Notes: generated by a model not told the origin, from the letters alone. A stretch of DNA of 25,186 nucleotides from Rhizophagus sp. LPA8_4_AMF (GCA_021464525.1 JADRCO010000868.1:1-25186), one strand, 5' to 3'; counted from the first letter of the stretch, positions 1 through 9,110 are shown. Numbers and translations: made by a program.

Positions 1-996
1 TGAAATGTAATATTTAAAATTTATAGTACAGATCTTCATTCTGTTACGCAATCTCATATCTGAGTAATTAAAAAATCAAATTTTGCTATGCAATTATTTA
101 TTTAACTAATTAATAATTTTACATTAAAATAAGCAAAAAAAAAAATCTCACATAGGGTAAAATTTATCATGCTGCTATACAATTTTAATTAAATCTAACA
201 TATTTATATATTGTTTGGAGTCTCTCAGAATTTTTATATAAAACCTACTGTATTACATATATTAGGTATCAATATCTATAAGGTATCTATAATTTTAACT
301 AGTAATTTTGTTTAAAAATTTTATTTGTTATTTTTTAATAATTTTTTAAAGAAATTTTCAAGTTTTTATTAGAATTTTTAGGTAATTTTTTAATAAATTT
401 TCAATAAAATTCATTTAGAATTTTCTTTAAAGATTTTTTATATATAAATCCAGATCTATTATTGTATAATTTGTAATAAAATTTGAAATAAAGCTTTTAA
501 TGAAATTATTGTGTATAAAGTTGTATTAAAATTTTGGATCTAGATCTAAATTATATATGCATTCTTCAAGGTTCTATACCTACACCGGTTAGAATATTCC
601 ATTTCATCCAAATTTCAAATTGATAAATATTAAACAAAATTAGATTGGATTTGGACCAATCATTACCAAAAAAATCGTCAAAAAGCTAATGGACAATTTG
701 CACAGTTCGCCTACCACTTGGCAATAAATCAATCAGTAGTACAACAAATCAGTAAAATCAAATTAACAATTGTTAATAATCAACTTAATTAATATCAATT
801 TTTAGCTGATTTATAATTTTATAAAATAACAATTAATTAATTAAATTTTATTAATTCATTTTATTAAAAATTACATATTGAGAATCAACTCTTTTCAATG
901 ATCCTCTGGACCACAATTTTGCGAAAAGAAAAATTTTATTTTTCATAATATCTTTTATTAAATATGTTTGAAAGTACTTTAAAACCAACTATATAA
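1..996. other. AT-rich intergenic DNA
   Basis: No coding frame that I can support was found on either strand. The stretch is dominated by A/T runs. A possible small inverted-repeat element lies at about 439-559 and is listed separately. The right edge is set by an in-frame stop at 994-996 just upstream of the broken gene that follows. Confidence 0.6.
439..559. repeat. possible MITE-like inverted repeat
   Basis: The left end (TATATATAAATCCAGATCT) and the reverse complement of the right end (CATATATAATTTAGATCT) match imperfectly over about 18 bases and enclose about 80 bp of AT-rich sequence. Similar GGATCT/AGATCT words recur near 24970-25010, which fits a dispersed family. No target-site duplication could be fixed because the flanks are all A/T. 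Confidence 0.35.
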
Positions 997-1470
997 GAGT
1001 TACTTTCCTACCCTAAGTTCAAGTGTGAGCTTCTTTTACTGCAAAACCTGCAAGAAGATGAACAAGTGGGCCTTTTGCTTATGGCTGAACACCTTATGAA
1101 AAAAATTTTCTATGGTAATGATAAGCTTCTTATGCTATCTTGCTTACAACCTCTGTCATCTAAGGATGACAAGAAACAGTTAAACGAAATTTTGAAGCAA
1201 GAATATGGAGCATAAGTAGAAGACTATGACAAAACCGCTTCTCCTACGGGTCTTTATAATAGCTCTATCAAAACTATCCTATTCAATATTATTATGAACA
1301 TTATCCTACATACTTACACCATGAATAATGATGAGTTTTTCTTCACTGATTTTCCTGAAAGTATACCAGAAGATAGTGATTCTAGTGATGGCGAAGATGA
1401 TAATTTCTATTCTTATGATATAAGTGGTTCAGCTTTAACATTAGATGTTGGATTAACATTTTCCTCTTGA
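997..1470 (+). pseudogene. broken gene with one in-frame stop, unknown family
   Basis: One frame is open from 997 to the TGA at 1468-1470 except for a single TAA at 1213-1215. The peptide before the stop contains LLLMAEHLMKKIFYGNDKLL. The part after it ends in an acidic stretch (PESIPEDSDSSDGEDD) and a tail SALTLDVGLTFSS. An ATG at 1081 is in frame, but the frame is open upstream of it with no good start, so the 5' part is probably missing. Base composition is clearly less AT-rich than the flanks, which supports real coding ancestry. I do not recognise the family. The acidic, Ser/Asp-rich C-terminus would suit a transposon-associated or regulatory protein, but that is only a guess. The alternative is two short exons with the stop spliced out; I saw no convincing donor/acceptor pair around it. 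Confidence 0.55.
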
Positions 1471-1601
1471 AAGATAGCTTTCAACATATTAAACAACCCT
1501 ATAAAAAGTCTATATCCTTAAAACGTACTAGTTTTATGGTTAAAATATCCTTATATAGCAATTAATATTCTTAAAATGTATTGAAATTGGGTACAACCGG
1601 T

Positions 1602-3014
1602 TTATTTAAAATAGTGTTTTATAATAATGATGATATTAGGTGAAATTTTCTGGATCACATCTTCAGGAATTTTGACCTTGTATCTTCCGCCGCCCGGGTA
1701 TACGATTATTAAGCCTCCATCTTTTGCCATATCTTGAAATTTCTGTGGAAAACTAACCCCACAGATAATGCCTATTGGTCGTTTATCTAATAATTTATGA
1801 TATTCACTACTTACATCATTTTTTTTCAATTTCTTGAATTCTTTTATTTCGTCTATAAAATTATTAATATGTTCCTAAAGAATGTGAAAATAGGTTATAA
1901 TTAGTTAGCTTATTCAAATATTCAAAAGAGAGATGATTGTGAATCGATACTTACAAGTGTTATATTATGTTCGGTTTCAACCAAAAACATCCTCTCTCCA
2001 GCAAATAAGATTTTATCCCATCCCATAATCGGGGTTTGAAGCTGATCCTTTATGATATTTTTAGGAGAAATCTCAATAGGCACTTCATATTTTTTATAAA
2101 GAGCGTCTATTATAGCTAAGGAAGTCTCTTCCTTCATTGCCCTGTCTTCTATTCTGGTCCATCTTATTCCACTTCTAGACGCCGCAATGTCATTAAACTC
2201 AATCCGATAATGCTTGAAATTTTTTATACTATCTAAAGTATGGACTAAATTAGGATTATCTTTTCGTTCCTTAATCTTTTCTTTTCGGTTATTATTTTCA
2301 AGTGAAGAATCAGTAATAGCAAGGGCAAATTTTTTTTTTCGATAAAGTAATCGCAAATTATCTTGCATTTCTCTATTGACAATAGATGGTGGCTTTTCAA
2401 CGATTGGTAATTTCTTGCTTTCATCATTGGTAATATCCACGAAACCTTTTCCTTGTACCAAATGTAAGAAGTCTTGAATTTCGGTATCGCTATAGAATAT
2501 TATTCTTTTAAATGTTTCCAATAAATTGGCATCTTCATCATAATCCTGAACAAAAATAGTTTTTGCTTTTAAAAACAAAGAATAATTGGTTAGTTGTAAA
2601 AAAAAAATTATCGGATTATAAGGTGAATCAAAAAAATAAACTTACAATTTAAATTTTTAATAATATCGATAATATTCAAAAACGTCATTGTTGGAAAGTT
2701 TAAGGATCTGAGCCTTTCCGATTTAAAGATTTTAAATCTTTACCGCTTATTCTTTGACTTAAAATGATATCTTTTAATTGAGGGGACCATTTATCTTTTA
2801 ATTCTTTTTCAAGATAGTTGCATACATCGTTGGGCGACCAATGATTTGATCGAGATTCTACGGAATTGAAACATACACATTCCTTCCTGTTAATTCCATT
2901 ACATATGGGGTTGTAATAATAGCGGCGGTCAATAGGAATTGAACTTGGTTTGAGTTTAGAAAAAAAGAAGGGACGAACTTGTAAATTTTTTAATAATAAT
3001 TTTTGTAAAAACAT
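1602..3014 (-). CDS. SAM-domain protein with degenerate PD-(D/E)XK-like C-terminus (3 exons, 1-nt frameshift)
   Basis: The model reads exon 1 3014-2646, exon 2 2565-1955 and exon 3 1874-1602, with two 80-nt introns that both start GTAAGT and end AG. The product would be about 417 residues. Residues 1-20 are basic, hydrophobic and free of acidic residues, like a mitochondrial presequence. Residues 57-123 look like a SAM domain (HWSPNDVCNYLEKELKDKW...). Within that domain the frame breaks near 2702: one missing base after the GSDP codons, after which the continuation NFPTMTFLNIIDIIKNLN is the expected last SAM helix. Residues 300-417 resemble the restriction-endonuclease-like fold seen in many Glomeromycotina proteins: GWDKILF (D307), then VETEHNIT (E320, E322), where an active enzyme would have E-x-K. 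This suggests a catalytically dead fold. The frameshift could be genuine decay or a base-calling error. SAM domains mediate protein interaction; no function is assigned. Confidence 0.65.
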
Positions 3015-3517
3015 TTTACTTTTGAATAAGTGAAGAAAAAATCAAATGATTTATTGATTAATTTATAGAAACTGATACAATAACTCGCGTCACGGAACCG
3101 GAACCATAATTTTAAGCATTACTAATAATTTATTTCTCATTATTAATAATTTAGATCAAATAATGAACCTAAATAGTAAAAAAACTGATACAATAACTCG
3201 CGTCAATAATAACAACGGAATCACAAACATCATTTCAAATGATTTAAAATTTACGCATTACTAATAGAATTACTAATAATCTAGAAAATAATTAACCAAA
3301 TAATAGTAGTTGAAACATCTTTAATAATACGAACAATCAAATTGCATGATTTTTAAAGGTAAGGATCTTTATAATTAGTATTATCGTGATGATGATTTAT
3401 AATAAAGCTATAATTACGATAAACTTTATTTTATTAATAATAAAGAAAGTTCAATTTATAAGTTTAATATAAGTTTATTAAAGTTTAATTATAACATCAT
3501 AATTTCATTTCATAATT
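3015..3517. other. intergenic region with a direct repeat upstream of the SAM-domain gene
   Basis: No gene was seen. It holds two diverged copies of a unit of about 115-130 bp (see the separate repeat entry) and otherwise AT-rich DNA. It should contain the minus-strand promoter of the SAM-domain gene, but no individual element is distinct enough to call. Confidence 0.5.
3066..3315. repeat. two-unit direct repeat, spacing about 115 bp
   Basis: The word AACTGATACAATAACTCGCG occurs at about 3068 and again at about 3183. Each copy is followed by GTCA, a CGGAA motif, ATTACTAATA(A) and an AAATAAT tail in the same order, so the whole unit of about 115-130 bp is duplicated with divergence. It lies immediately upstream of the SAM-domain gene and could carry regulatory sites; that is inference. 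Confidence 0.6.
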
Positions 3518-3587
3518 ATGCTTGCAGCGACTAATATCACAAATTCACAATTATTAACCAATGCTGAATTCTTATTGGATAGATTTG
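3518..3587 (+). pseudogene. orphan first-exon-like segment
   Basis: An ATG at 3518 opens 23 codons (MLAATNITNSQLLTNAEFLL and on) that run directly into a strong donor, G|GTACGT, at 3588. The peptide composition is protein-like and the splice site is good, but no continuing exon was found downstream before AT-rich non-coding DNA. It may be a 5' remnant of a lost gene, a short non-coding transcript, or chance. Confidence 0.25.
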
Positions 3588-4799
3588 GTACGTATGATAT
3601 TTACTAAACATGTGAATAGCAAATAGGTTATAAAAATAATTTAAAACTATATTTATAAATTTTTATTTTTGGATTCTTTCAACTAAAAAAAAAAAATAAT
3701 GTTACCCATCTTATTTCACAAAATTTAATTATCATTATGCTAGCTAATAAATTAAAATAAAAATAAAAAAATTCAACATCCAATAAAAATATTACTATAC
3801 CGCCTGCATGAACTCGCTTTATCTGTTATAACGAAATGGCCCAACACGTGATATTTAACCATCAAATACCTCGTTATTAAATTCTTTAACTGTTAAGATT
3901 CTTCGTTATAATCTTATAACGAATACGGGATGAAAAGTGGATGGTTTTCATAGCTGGATTCTCTAAAAAGAAATTTTCGACAGATATAAAAAAAAACGTT
4001 CAAAGAATATCCCAAGAGAGAGAATTACTGTAATTACATTTACCGAAATTGAAATAATTAAATTTACAGTATAATTCTCTTAAATAGATTATATAAGTTT
4101 CTCATTGGTCAAAATTTCAATTAGATTAGCAAAATTTAATTCACTCAATTACATACGCGTTGATTAAACTTTATCTTTCTCATAATCCCCAATCAGAAAA
4201 ACTTATTATCACTAATTGTATTATTAATAGAAGACTTACTTGATGCATATATCAAATTTGCCAGCTTAAATATCAAACTAAATGATGGATTTTTCAACTT
4301 GTTCTATAACATCATTAGTAATAATAATATAACCAGGCGGATTCAAATATCGAAGTAAATGAAGATGATAAGAGTTGGAAAATCTACTGGATTCAATATT
4401 AACCTATCAATGTTTAGATAGTGATGTACAGTATCTCTTGAAAACATATATAATTTTATCTAATGATTTTATTTTACAAATCCACTTGACAATAGTCCAA
4501 TAACTTCGTAACCCGATTTATTCGATATACAGGTAGTTATCTAAAATAAAAACATTTTTGTCAACCAAGACAAAAAAAAATAGAAAAATCATCTCAAAAT
4601 CACACGACTGAGAGTTATTACAATGTGGCGTTATATTCACGTAAAAGTAGAAGCTAGAAAATATTTAAAAATTAAGGGCATAGCTTATTGATACATTCAA
4701 AATTTTCCATTCTATCCCAAGGCCGATATACCTTCAATGATTATACAATTTTATTAACATTTCTCTGCTTCTGAAAGCATCCTCTGGTTTTTTTTGTAC
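3588..4799. other. intergenic DNA with traces of decayed minus-strand coding sequence
   Basis: Mostly non-coding. On the minus strand around 4430-4240 short open stretches appear in alternating frames (for example YLNPPGYIIITNDVIEQVEK interrupted by stops). They might be a degraded continuation of the remnant at 4800-5070, but they are too broken to model. Confidence 0.3.
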
Positions 4800-5070
4800 C
4801 TAATCCAATAGCCATGCAACAATTTCGAGAACTCTTAACATTACCTCATTGAATCTTAGTCTTTCTGTGAACCACTTTTCCACAAACCACTTTTCCATAT
4901 TTGTAGCAATTCCGAAAGTCACATCGTTGAACATTCCAAGTAAATCTAAGAAGTCCTCTAATGCATTTTCTTGAACTACTAGCTTTCCTAAAAAAAAAAA
5001 AAATTCTAGAAAGTGATTCTAATAGAACAATCGGCCGGTATACATGTATTGATAGATATTTCGGTTTCAT
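4800..5070 (-). pseudogene. truncated coding remnant, unknown family
   Basis: Reading down from a run of T that ends in AG at 4988, one minus-strand frame is open for 62 codons to TAG at 4800-4802. It contains QENALEDFLDLLGMFNDVTF and then EKWF repeated twice. This looks far more protein-like than the longer competing frame that starts at 5070. The region 5070-4989 could hold a short 5' exon (ATG at 5070, donor-like GTATAC near 5043), but joining it to the remnant gives a frame problem. It is best described as a gene fragment on the minus strand. The family is not recognised; an accessory helical protein family of these fungi is plausible. Confidence 0.4.
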
Positions 5071-5367
5071 ATTTTGTTTCTTTAGTGATTACTTACTTTA
5101 AATTATTTCTTGCTTTTTCAAGAATTGATTAAAAATCGTTCATATATTATTATTTTTCTAAAAATCTGAATTATATTTTAATAGATTTGATTTTTTTATA
5201 TGTTAAAGTAATAATTGTACATTTTATTTTTCTTAAAAAAACATAATAATAAATGCTACAAATGTTACAAATAAAATATCCCATTATTCACATACATACG
5301 CGACATATATATATATATATATAATTATATACATAAAAATAAATTTGATTAGAAATTTCACAAAAAT
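5071..5367. other. short intergenic region with an AT dinucleotide tract
   Basis: No gene was seen. A short (TA)n tract lies at about 5305-5324. This is the 3' flank of the ubiquitin-ART gene, where poly(A) signals would be expected in this AT-rich sequence, but none is unique enough to name. Confidence 0.5.
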
Positions 5368-6393
5368 TTAAATTTTTTTAATACAAATTCCATAAGATCT
5401 AACATCACCACCATTACGAGAAATCCAATATTCACCAGCACCACCAGTTTCTTGATTAGTAATTCTTTCTAAATTAACAGGATTTACACGATTTTGAAAT
5501 AAAACGGCATAATTATTACCTTCATGAGCGAATCTTGTAGCGTATTTAAGAGCAACATTAACATCAGGAGTGGAATAAATTCCATGAGTAAAATTAAAAT
5601 TTTTATTTCCTGCAAAATTAAATCCGTCATCAGCGATTGTATTATTATTATGACGAGAAGTACCATGATAAGATACAGGCCATTCATTTTGACAAGAAGC
5701 TGTACCACTACGTCTAATTCCACCAACTCCAAGCCAAACATTTTCACCATATTTATTAAGTACATTCAATGCGATACGATTCCATCCACAAGGTCGTTTA
5801 TACTCGAATGGACCTCTCATAAAGGTTTTACCTGTATCACGTATAGTAGTAAAGTCACAATCATATTGAGGGTCAAGATGATCTGAATGAATAAAATAAA
5901 TTTCATCCCCTCCTCTTTGTCTCAAAACCAAAAATATTTCCGTATTATCTTGAATTTCACAACTGGTTACACTTCTACCATTCTCTAATTGGTTCCCTTG
6001 AAATAAAAGACGTTGAACTTCAGGAAGAATCCCTTGTTCATCTTGAATTTTTTGTTTGACTTGATAAATTGTATCTGTAGGATTAACTCTTATTTTAAAA
6101 GCTTTCCCACTTAAAGGTTTAATTGATAAGGTAATTTCACCATTATTATTATTGTTGTTATTGTCGTTGTTATTATTGTTAATTGTGGGATTTGGTTGTT
6201 GAATATTTAAATTTTGAATATTATTTGGAACTGGACCGCCGACTAAATGAGATTGATGAAGAGCGTTCGTATCCATTTCTTGATATCTGACATTTCCTAA
6301 TTTACGAGTTATATAATCGTTATGAGTAATAACTCTATTACTTGTTACCTCTGACATAGCAGCCGCAAGAATTATCGCATTATTTGAGGCCAT
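5368..6393 (-). CDS. ubiquitin-like / ADP-ribosyltransferase-like fusion protein
   Basis: Single uninterrupted exon, 341 residues, starting in a favourable context (AACCATGG). Residues 1-70 are a low-complexity leader; 71-84 are an Asn tract. Residues 86-162 are a ubiquitin-like domain (IKPLSGKAF, VKQKIQDEQG, QRLLFQGNQL) ending LVLRQRGG, so the C-terminal diglycine of ubiquitin is kept (G161-G162) but is followed by more protein. Residues 163-341 hold a domain with the landmarks of the ADP-ribosyltransferase fold: VSYHGTS (H243), GIYSTP (Y273) with a following A-x-x-YA helix, and GAGEYWIS (E321), an H-Y-E-like triad. The neighbouring GWNRIALNVL block is familiar from eukaryotic proteins of unknown function that share this C-terminal domain. 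Plausible role: transfer of ADP-ribose to a protein, possibly with the ubiquitin part cut off by a deubiquitinase. Both are inference. The asparagine tract is encoded by AAT/AAC repeats and may vary in length between strains. Confidence 0.85.
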   Translation of the reverse strand: MASNNAIILAAAMSEVTSNRVITHNDYITRKLGNVRYQEMDTNALHQSHLVGGPVPNNIQNLNIQQPNPTINNNNNDNNNNNNNGEITLSIKPLSGKAFKIRVNPTDTIYQVKQKIQDEQGILPEVQRLLFQGNQLENGRSVTSCEIQDNTEIFLVLRQRGGDEIYFIHSDHLDPQYDCDFTTIRDTGKTFMRGPFEYKRPCGWNRIALNVLNKYGENVWLGVGGIRRSGTASCQNEWPVSYHGTSRHNNNTIADDGFNFAGNKNFNFTHGIYSTPDVNVALKYATRFAHEGNNYAVLFQNRVNPVNLERITNQETGGAGEYWISRNGGDVRSYGICIKKI

Positions 6394-7461
6394 GGTTACA
6401 CTAAATTTGTTTTTTTTTTATATTTAAGAAAAAAAATAGAAAGTAAAAAATTTCGTTTAATTAAAAAAAAAAAAATAAAAAATAAAAAATAATTTTCTTT
6501 TATAGAAAATTTTTCGGAGGAAATCAGACATTTCTCCGATCAACAATGGATCTTCATGAATTAACTTCAATAATCTTTTTTCATTTGACCAAAAAGTTTA
6601 GTTTACAGGGTACAATGCAGTAATAAAGTTTTAGACATGAGATTATCAAGTTTTTGACTGAAATTTTATTGAACATACAGTAGAGAAAAGAATGCGTATG
6701 AATGAAATGAACAATTAAATTAAATAATATGGCGTAAGAACTTGCATTTAACGTTAATAACCTAATATTTGTATATTTCCTTTCTTGAAAGTACATTATT
6801 AAGTTATAACATAAATTTTGCTTGTTACTTCTAATTAAAATTTTTGCTCACTTTTTGGGCTAACTTGTGCATGCATATTCTAAATTACTAAGCAAAGTTT
6901 ATTAATTTAATTTAACTTTATATTGCGGTGAACTTATTACTTACGTTGTCGTATTACAGCAATAAAATTATTATATTAATATTTAATTGAATTATGTGTA
7001 AATTTAAAAAGTATTGTATAGTATTTCTTTACATTTACAAACTATTACATTTTGCGAAATATTACTTTGAACGTCTATGAATATCATACTGCATCTCCTG
7101 GTAAAGAGGCATAAAGGATAGCTTCTCGACACTATATTATTAGTCAGGATGTGATATCTCTTTTATTAATTTGCGCGCAATGTTTTTTTTGCACGCAAAA
7201 ATCATGACATTTAACAATGTTAAGGGATTTCATATCCTAAAATCTGAACAGTATTTAAATCATGATGTTACCGTGAAATTATCAACCATATAACAACCAA
7301 TCAATTTTTTTCCTCGAAGCATTTGCACATGTCCCATCTCAAATGTGACAATGCATCATTAGCATCCTTAGTATATAGACATGTAATAAATTGTATTTGA
7401 AATGTTGGATATATTTAAAGATAATTTACGATACTTGTTAAAGCATATGATCTCTCAATGT
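6394..7461. other. intergenic DNA, no gene seen
   Basis: Upstream flank of the ubiquitin-ART gene, rich in poly(A)/poly(T) close to its start. Around 7075-7180 a plus-strand frame is briefly protein-like (YEYHTASPGKEA, stop, then RIASRHYIISQDV), which may be old gene debris. A small imperfect hairpin (TTTGCGCGCAA ... TTGCACGCAAA) lies near 7170-7200. Confidence 0.45.
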
Positions 7462-7608
7462 ATAATATAAAGCTACAGTATTCCTACCGTGTCTGCCCAT
7501 AATTATTATACCGAAAATTCTAATTCTGTAAATGTATTTGTGGTACGATTCTACCATTCTCCTTCAGTCTTACCAGGTCACACTGCTTGTGTCCCAGTAT
7601 TCATTACA
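7462..7608 (+). pseudogene. short coding-like remnant
   Basis: About 48 codons are open without a start codon, including PTVSAHNYYTENSNSVNVFV and a segment ending PGHTACVPVFIT before a TAA. Composition is less AT-rich than the surroundings and amino-acid use is protein-like. No family was recognised. It could be the tail of a decayed gene whose earlier parts lie in the 7075-7180 debris. Confidence 0.25.
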
Positions 7609-7747
7609 TAACAGATGATTTATATTCATGTTTGTCTGGTATATATAAATTTTATTGCCTGAAACAGATGTACTGTATATAATCAATTTTTATCATTCTA
7701 TTACCATTCTATGAGAGTTTTTTAATGCATTTGAAATTATTGTCTTC

Positions 7748-7849
7748 TGATCGTTACCTTTGTAACAACTTTTGTATCACACGATGGCTTTAAATTTTGA
7801 TCGTTACCATTGATAATGGTTTTGTGTCATAACTGATAAGTTTGAATTT
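7748..7849. repeat. 50-bp tandem duplication
   Basis: Two adjacent copies begin TGATCGTTACC at 7748 and 7798 and share TTTTGTATCA/TTTTGTGTCA and the end TTTAAATT/TTTGAATT. Each copy has its own small palindrome near the start (GTTACCTTTGTAAC; ACCATTGATAATGGT). The copies have diverged at about a fifth of positions. Confidence 0.65.
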
Positions 7850-7933
7850 CGAGATTGAAGCCCCACGCACAAAAAATAAATATTAAGGTTTGAATGACAT
7901 ATAATTAATAATTTCATCTGTATTATATGTAAT

Positions 7934-7990
7934 AGTTATTTTACAGGAAGCCGTAGACGGCTCCGCTGTGATGAGATCCGTAAAATAACT
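7934..7990. repeat. inverted-repeat element with internal hairpin
   Basis: The perfect 11-base arms AGTTATTTTAC (7934-7944) and GTAAAATAACT (7980-7990) enclose a second, GC-rich hairpin, AGCCGTAGACGGCT (7949-7962). The sequence continues with GGACTAACGTCCTG, itself partly self-complementary. GC content is sharply higher than the flanks. It looks like a small non-autonomous repeat or structured element. Confidence 0.65.
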
Positions 7991-8234
7991 GGACTAACGT
8001 CCTGTATACAATTTTAACTACTGATAGACTTTTTAGCTTATATCATTTTAACCAAACATCATTCATAAAAATAGTATTAATAAGAAATGTGGTGTAAACA
8101 TATCATAACTTATATTATCGCACGGCCCTATGAATCATGCTAATTTTTTTGACCGATATTTTTATTATTGTTTTGACATAAGAAGTTTATTTGCGTACAA
8201 TATTATTTAAAGCGTGATCTGCATACGATAATAT

Positions 8235-8295
8235 CGGTGGTATTTATATCGGTTAACGTCACGAAGTGACGTTAACCAATATGAATACAACACCG
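8235..8295. repeat. long near-perfect palindrome
   Basis: The core GGTTAACGTCAC-gaa-GTGACGTTAACC (8251-8277) is perfect. The arms extend outward with small gaps (CGGTGGTATTTATATCGG against the reverse complement CGGTGTTGTATTCATATTGG), making a 61-bp foldback. It lies in gene-free DNA. It may be a MITE-like element or a cruciform-forming site. Confidence 0.75.
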
Positions 8296-8556
8296 TACAA
8301 TATATGTTCAGGCAAATTTAGTAGAATATATCGAGTTAATTTACTTGAATATGACCAATGAATTGACGAAAAAATCCATCCTTTTTTTTTAAAGGTAGAC
8401 TCATTATACAGTAATATAAAATATTTCATGAAACGATATGAAAATGTTAAGCATGATAAATAAGTATAGATAAATAAATTTCGGATTCAATTTTATAGTG
8501 AATTAATTCTCTCTCCACATTTCTTTACATCTAAAAAAATGCCTGCTTTAATTACT

Positions 8557-9110
8557 TTAACTTCGACATTTCCATTGTATAGTTTGACTTTTTAGCAATG
8601 GGGTTAACCCCTTTTTCAGTTGAAGAACAAGCTGGCTGTAAATTACAAAAGAAATTAACTATCTTAATCGCTTCTCAATACTTTCTGGAACTATTTTATG
8701 TATCATATTCAATGATGACTCTGCTTCACTTTAGATAATTCAATTCATACATGTCACGTAAAAAATTGTTTCCTTTAACGCGAATTTGTCCTTTAATACA
8801 TCGTCCAACTTAGAATGCATAAAATTTGGATTGTTTAGGAGATGATCAGTTCATAAATAAGGTGCATACAAAGCACTAGAAAAGACTGACCGCAACGAAC
8901 GCTACTTCAATTGCAACATGGTGACCTCTGTCTTTGGTGATTTGTCGAATACTTTATCGATCAACAAGATCCTTTCTTCTCGCTATATATAAAAGAGATG
9001 ATGTTAGTAAAGTAACTTGGATAGGAAGTGTCAACCAAAGTATTTGCTTTAATGGATCAAAGCCATTTGGCCTTGCATCTCTCTGATCCAAATATGTTAG
9101 TTGATAGTCA
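8557..9110 (-). pseudogene. decayed gene, several stops and a frameshift
   Basis: Read on the minus strand, two frames join into a long protein-like stretch: from about 9110 to 8985 in one frame (LVDTSYPSYFTNIISFIYSE), then a frame change and ILLIDKVFDKSPKTEVTMLQ down to NPNFMHSKLDDVLKDKFALK, then EAESSLNMIHKIVPESIEKR and SQLVLQLKKGLTPLLKSQ, ending near 8557. At least five in-frame stops interrupt it. The conservation of one frame over about 400 bp makes a former gene of at least 180 codons likely. The LLID-type strand after a helix suggests an NTPase or large effector-like protein such as the Crinkler class, but this is speculative and no Walker A motif is visible. Confidence 0.45.

Noticed and set aside
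5484..5886. Open frames on both strands within the ubiquitin-ART gene (5484-5765 minus, 5524-5886 plus)
   Set aside because: They overlap the ART-like domain in other frames, have skewed composition (Ile/Leu or Ser/Ile-rich) and no domain logic.
6581..6796. Minus-strand open frame upstream of the ubiquitin-ART gene
   Set aside because: Low-complexity hydrophobic translation typical of AT-rich DNA, no family features.
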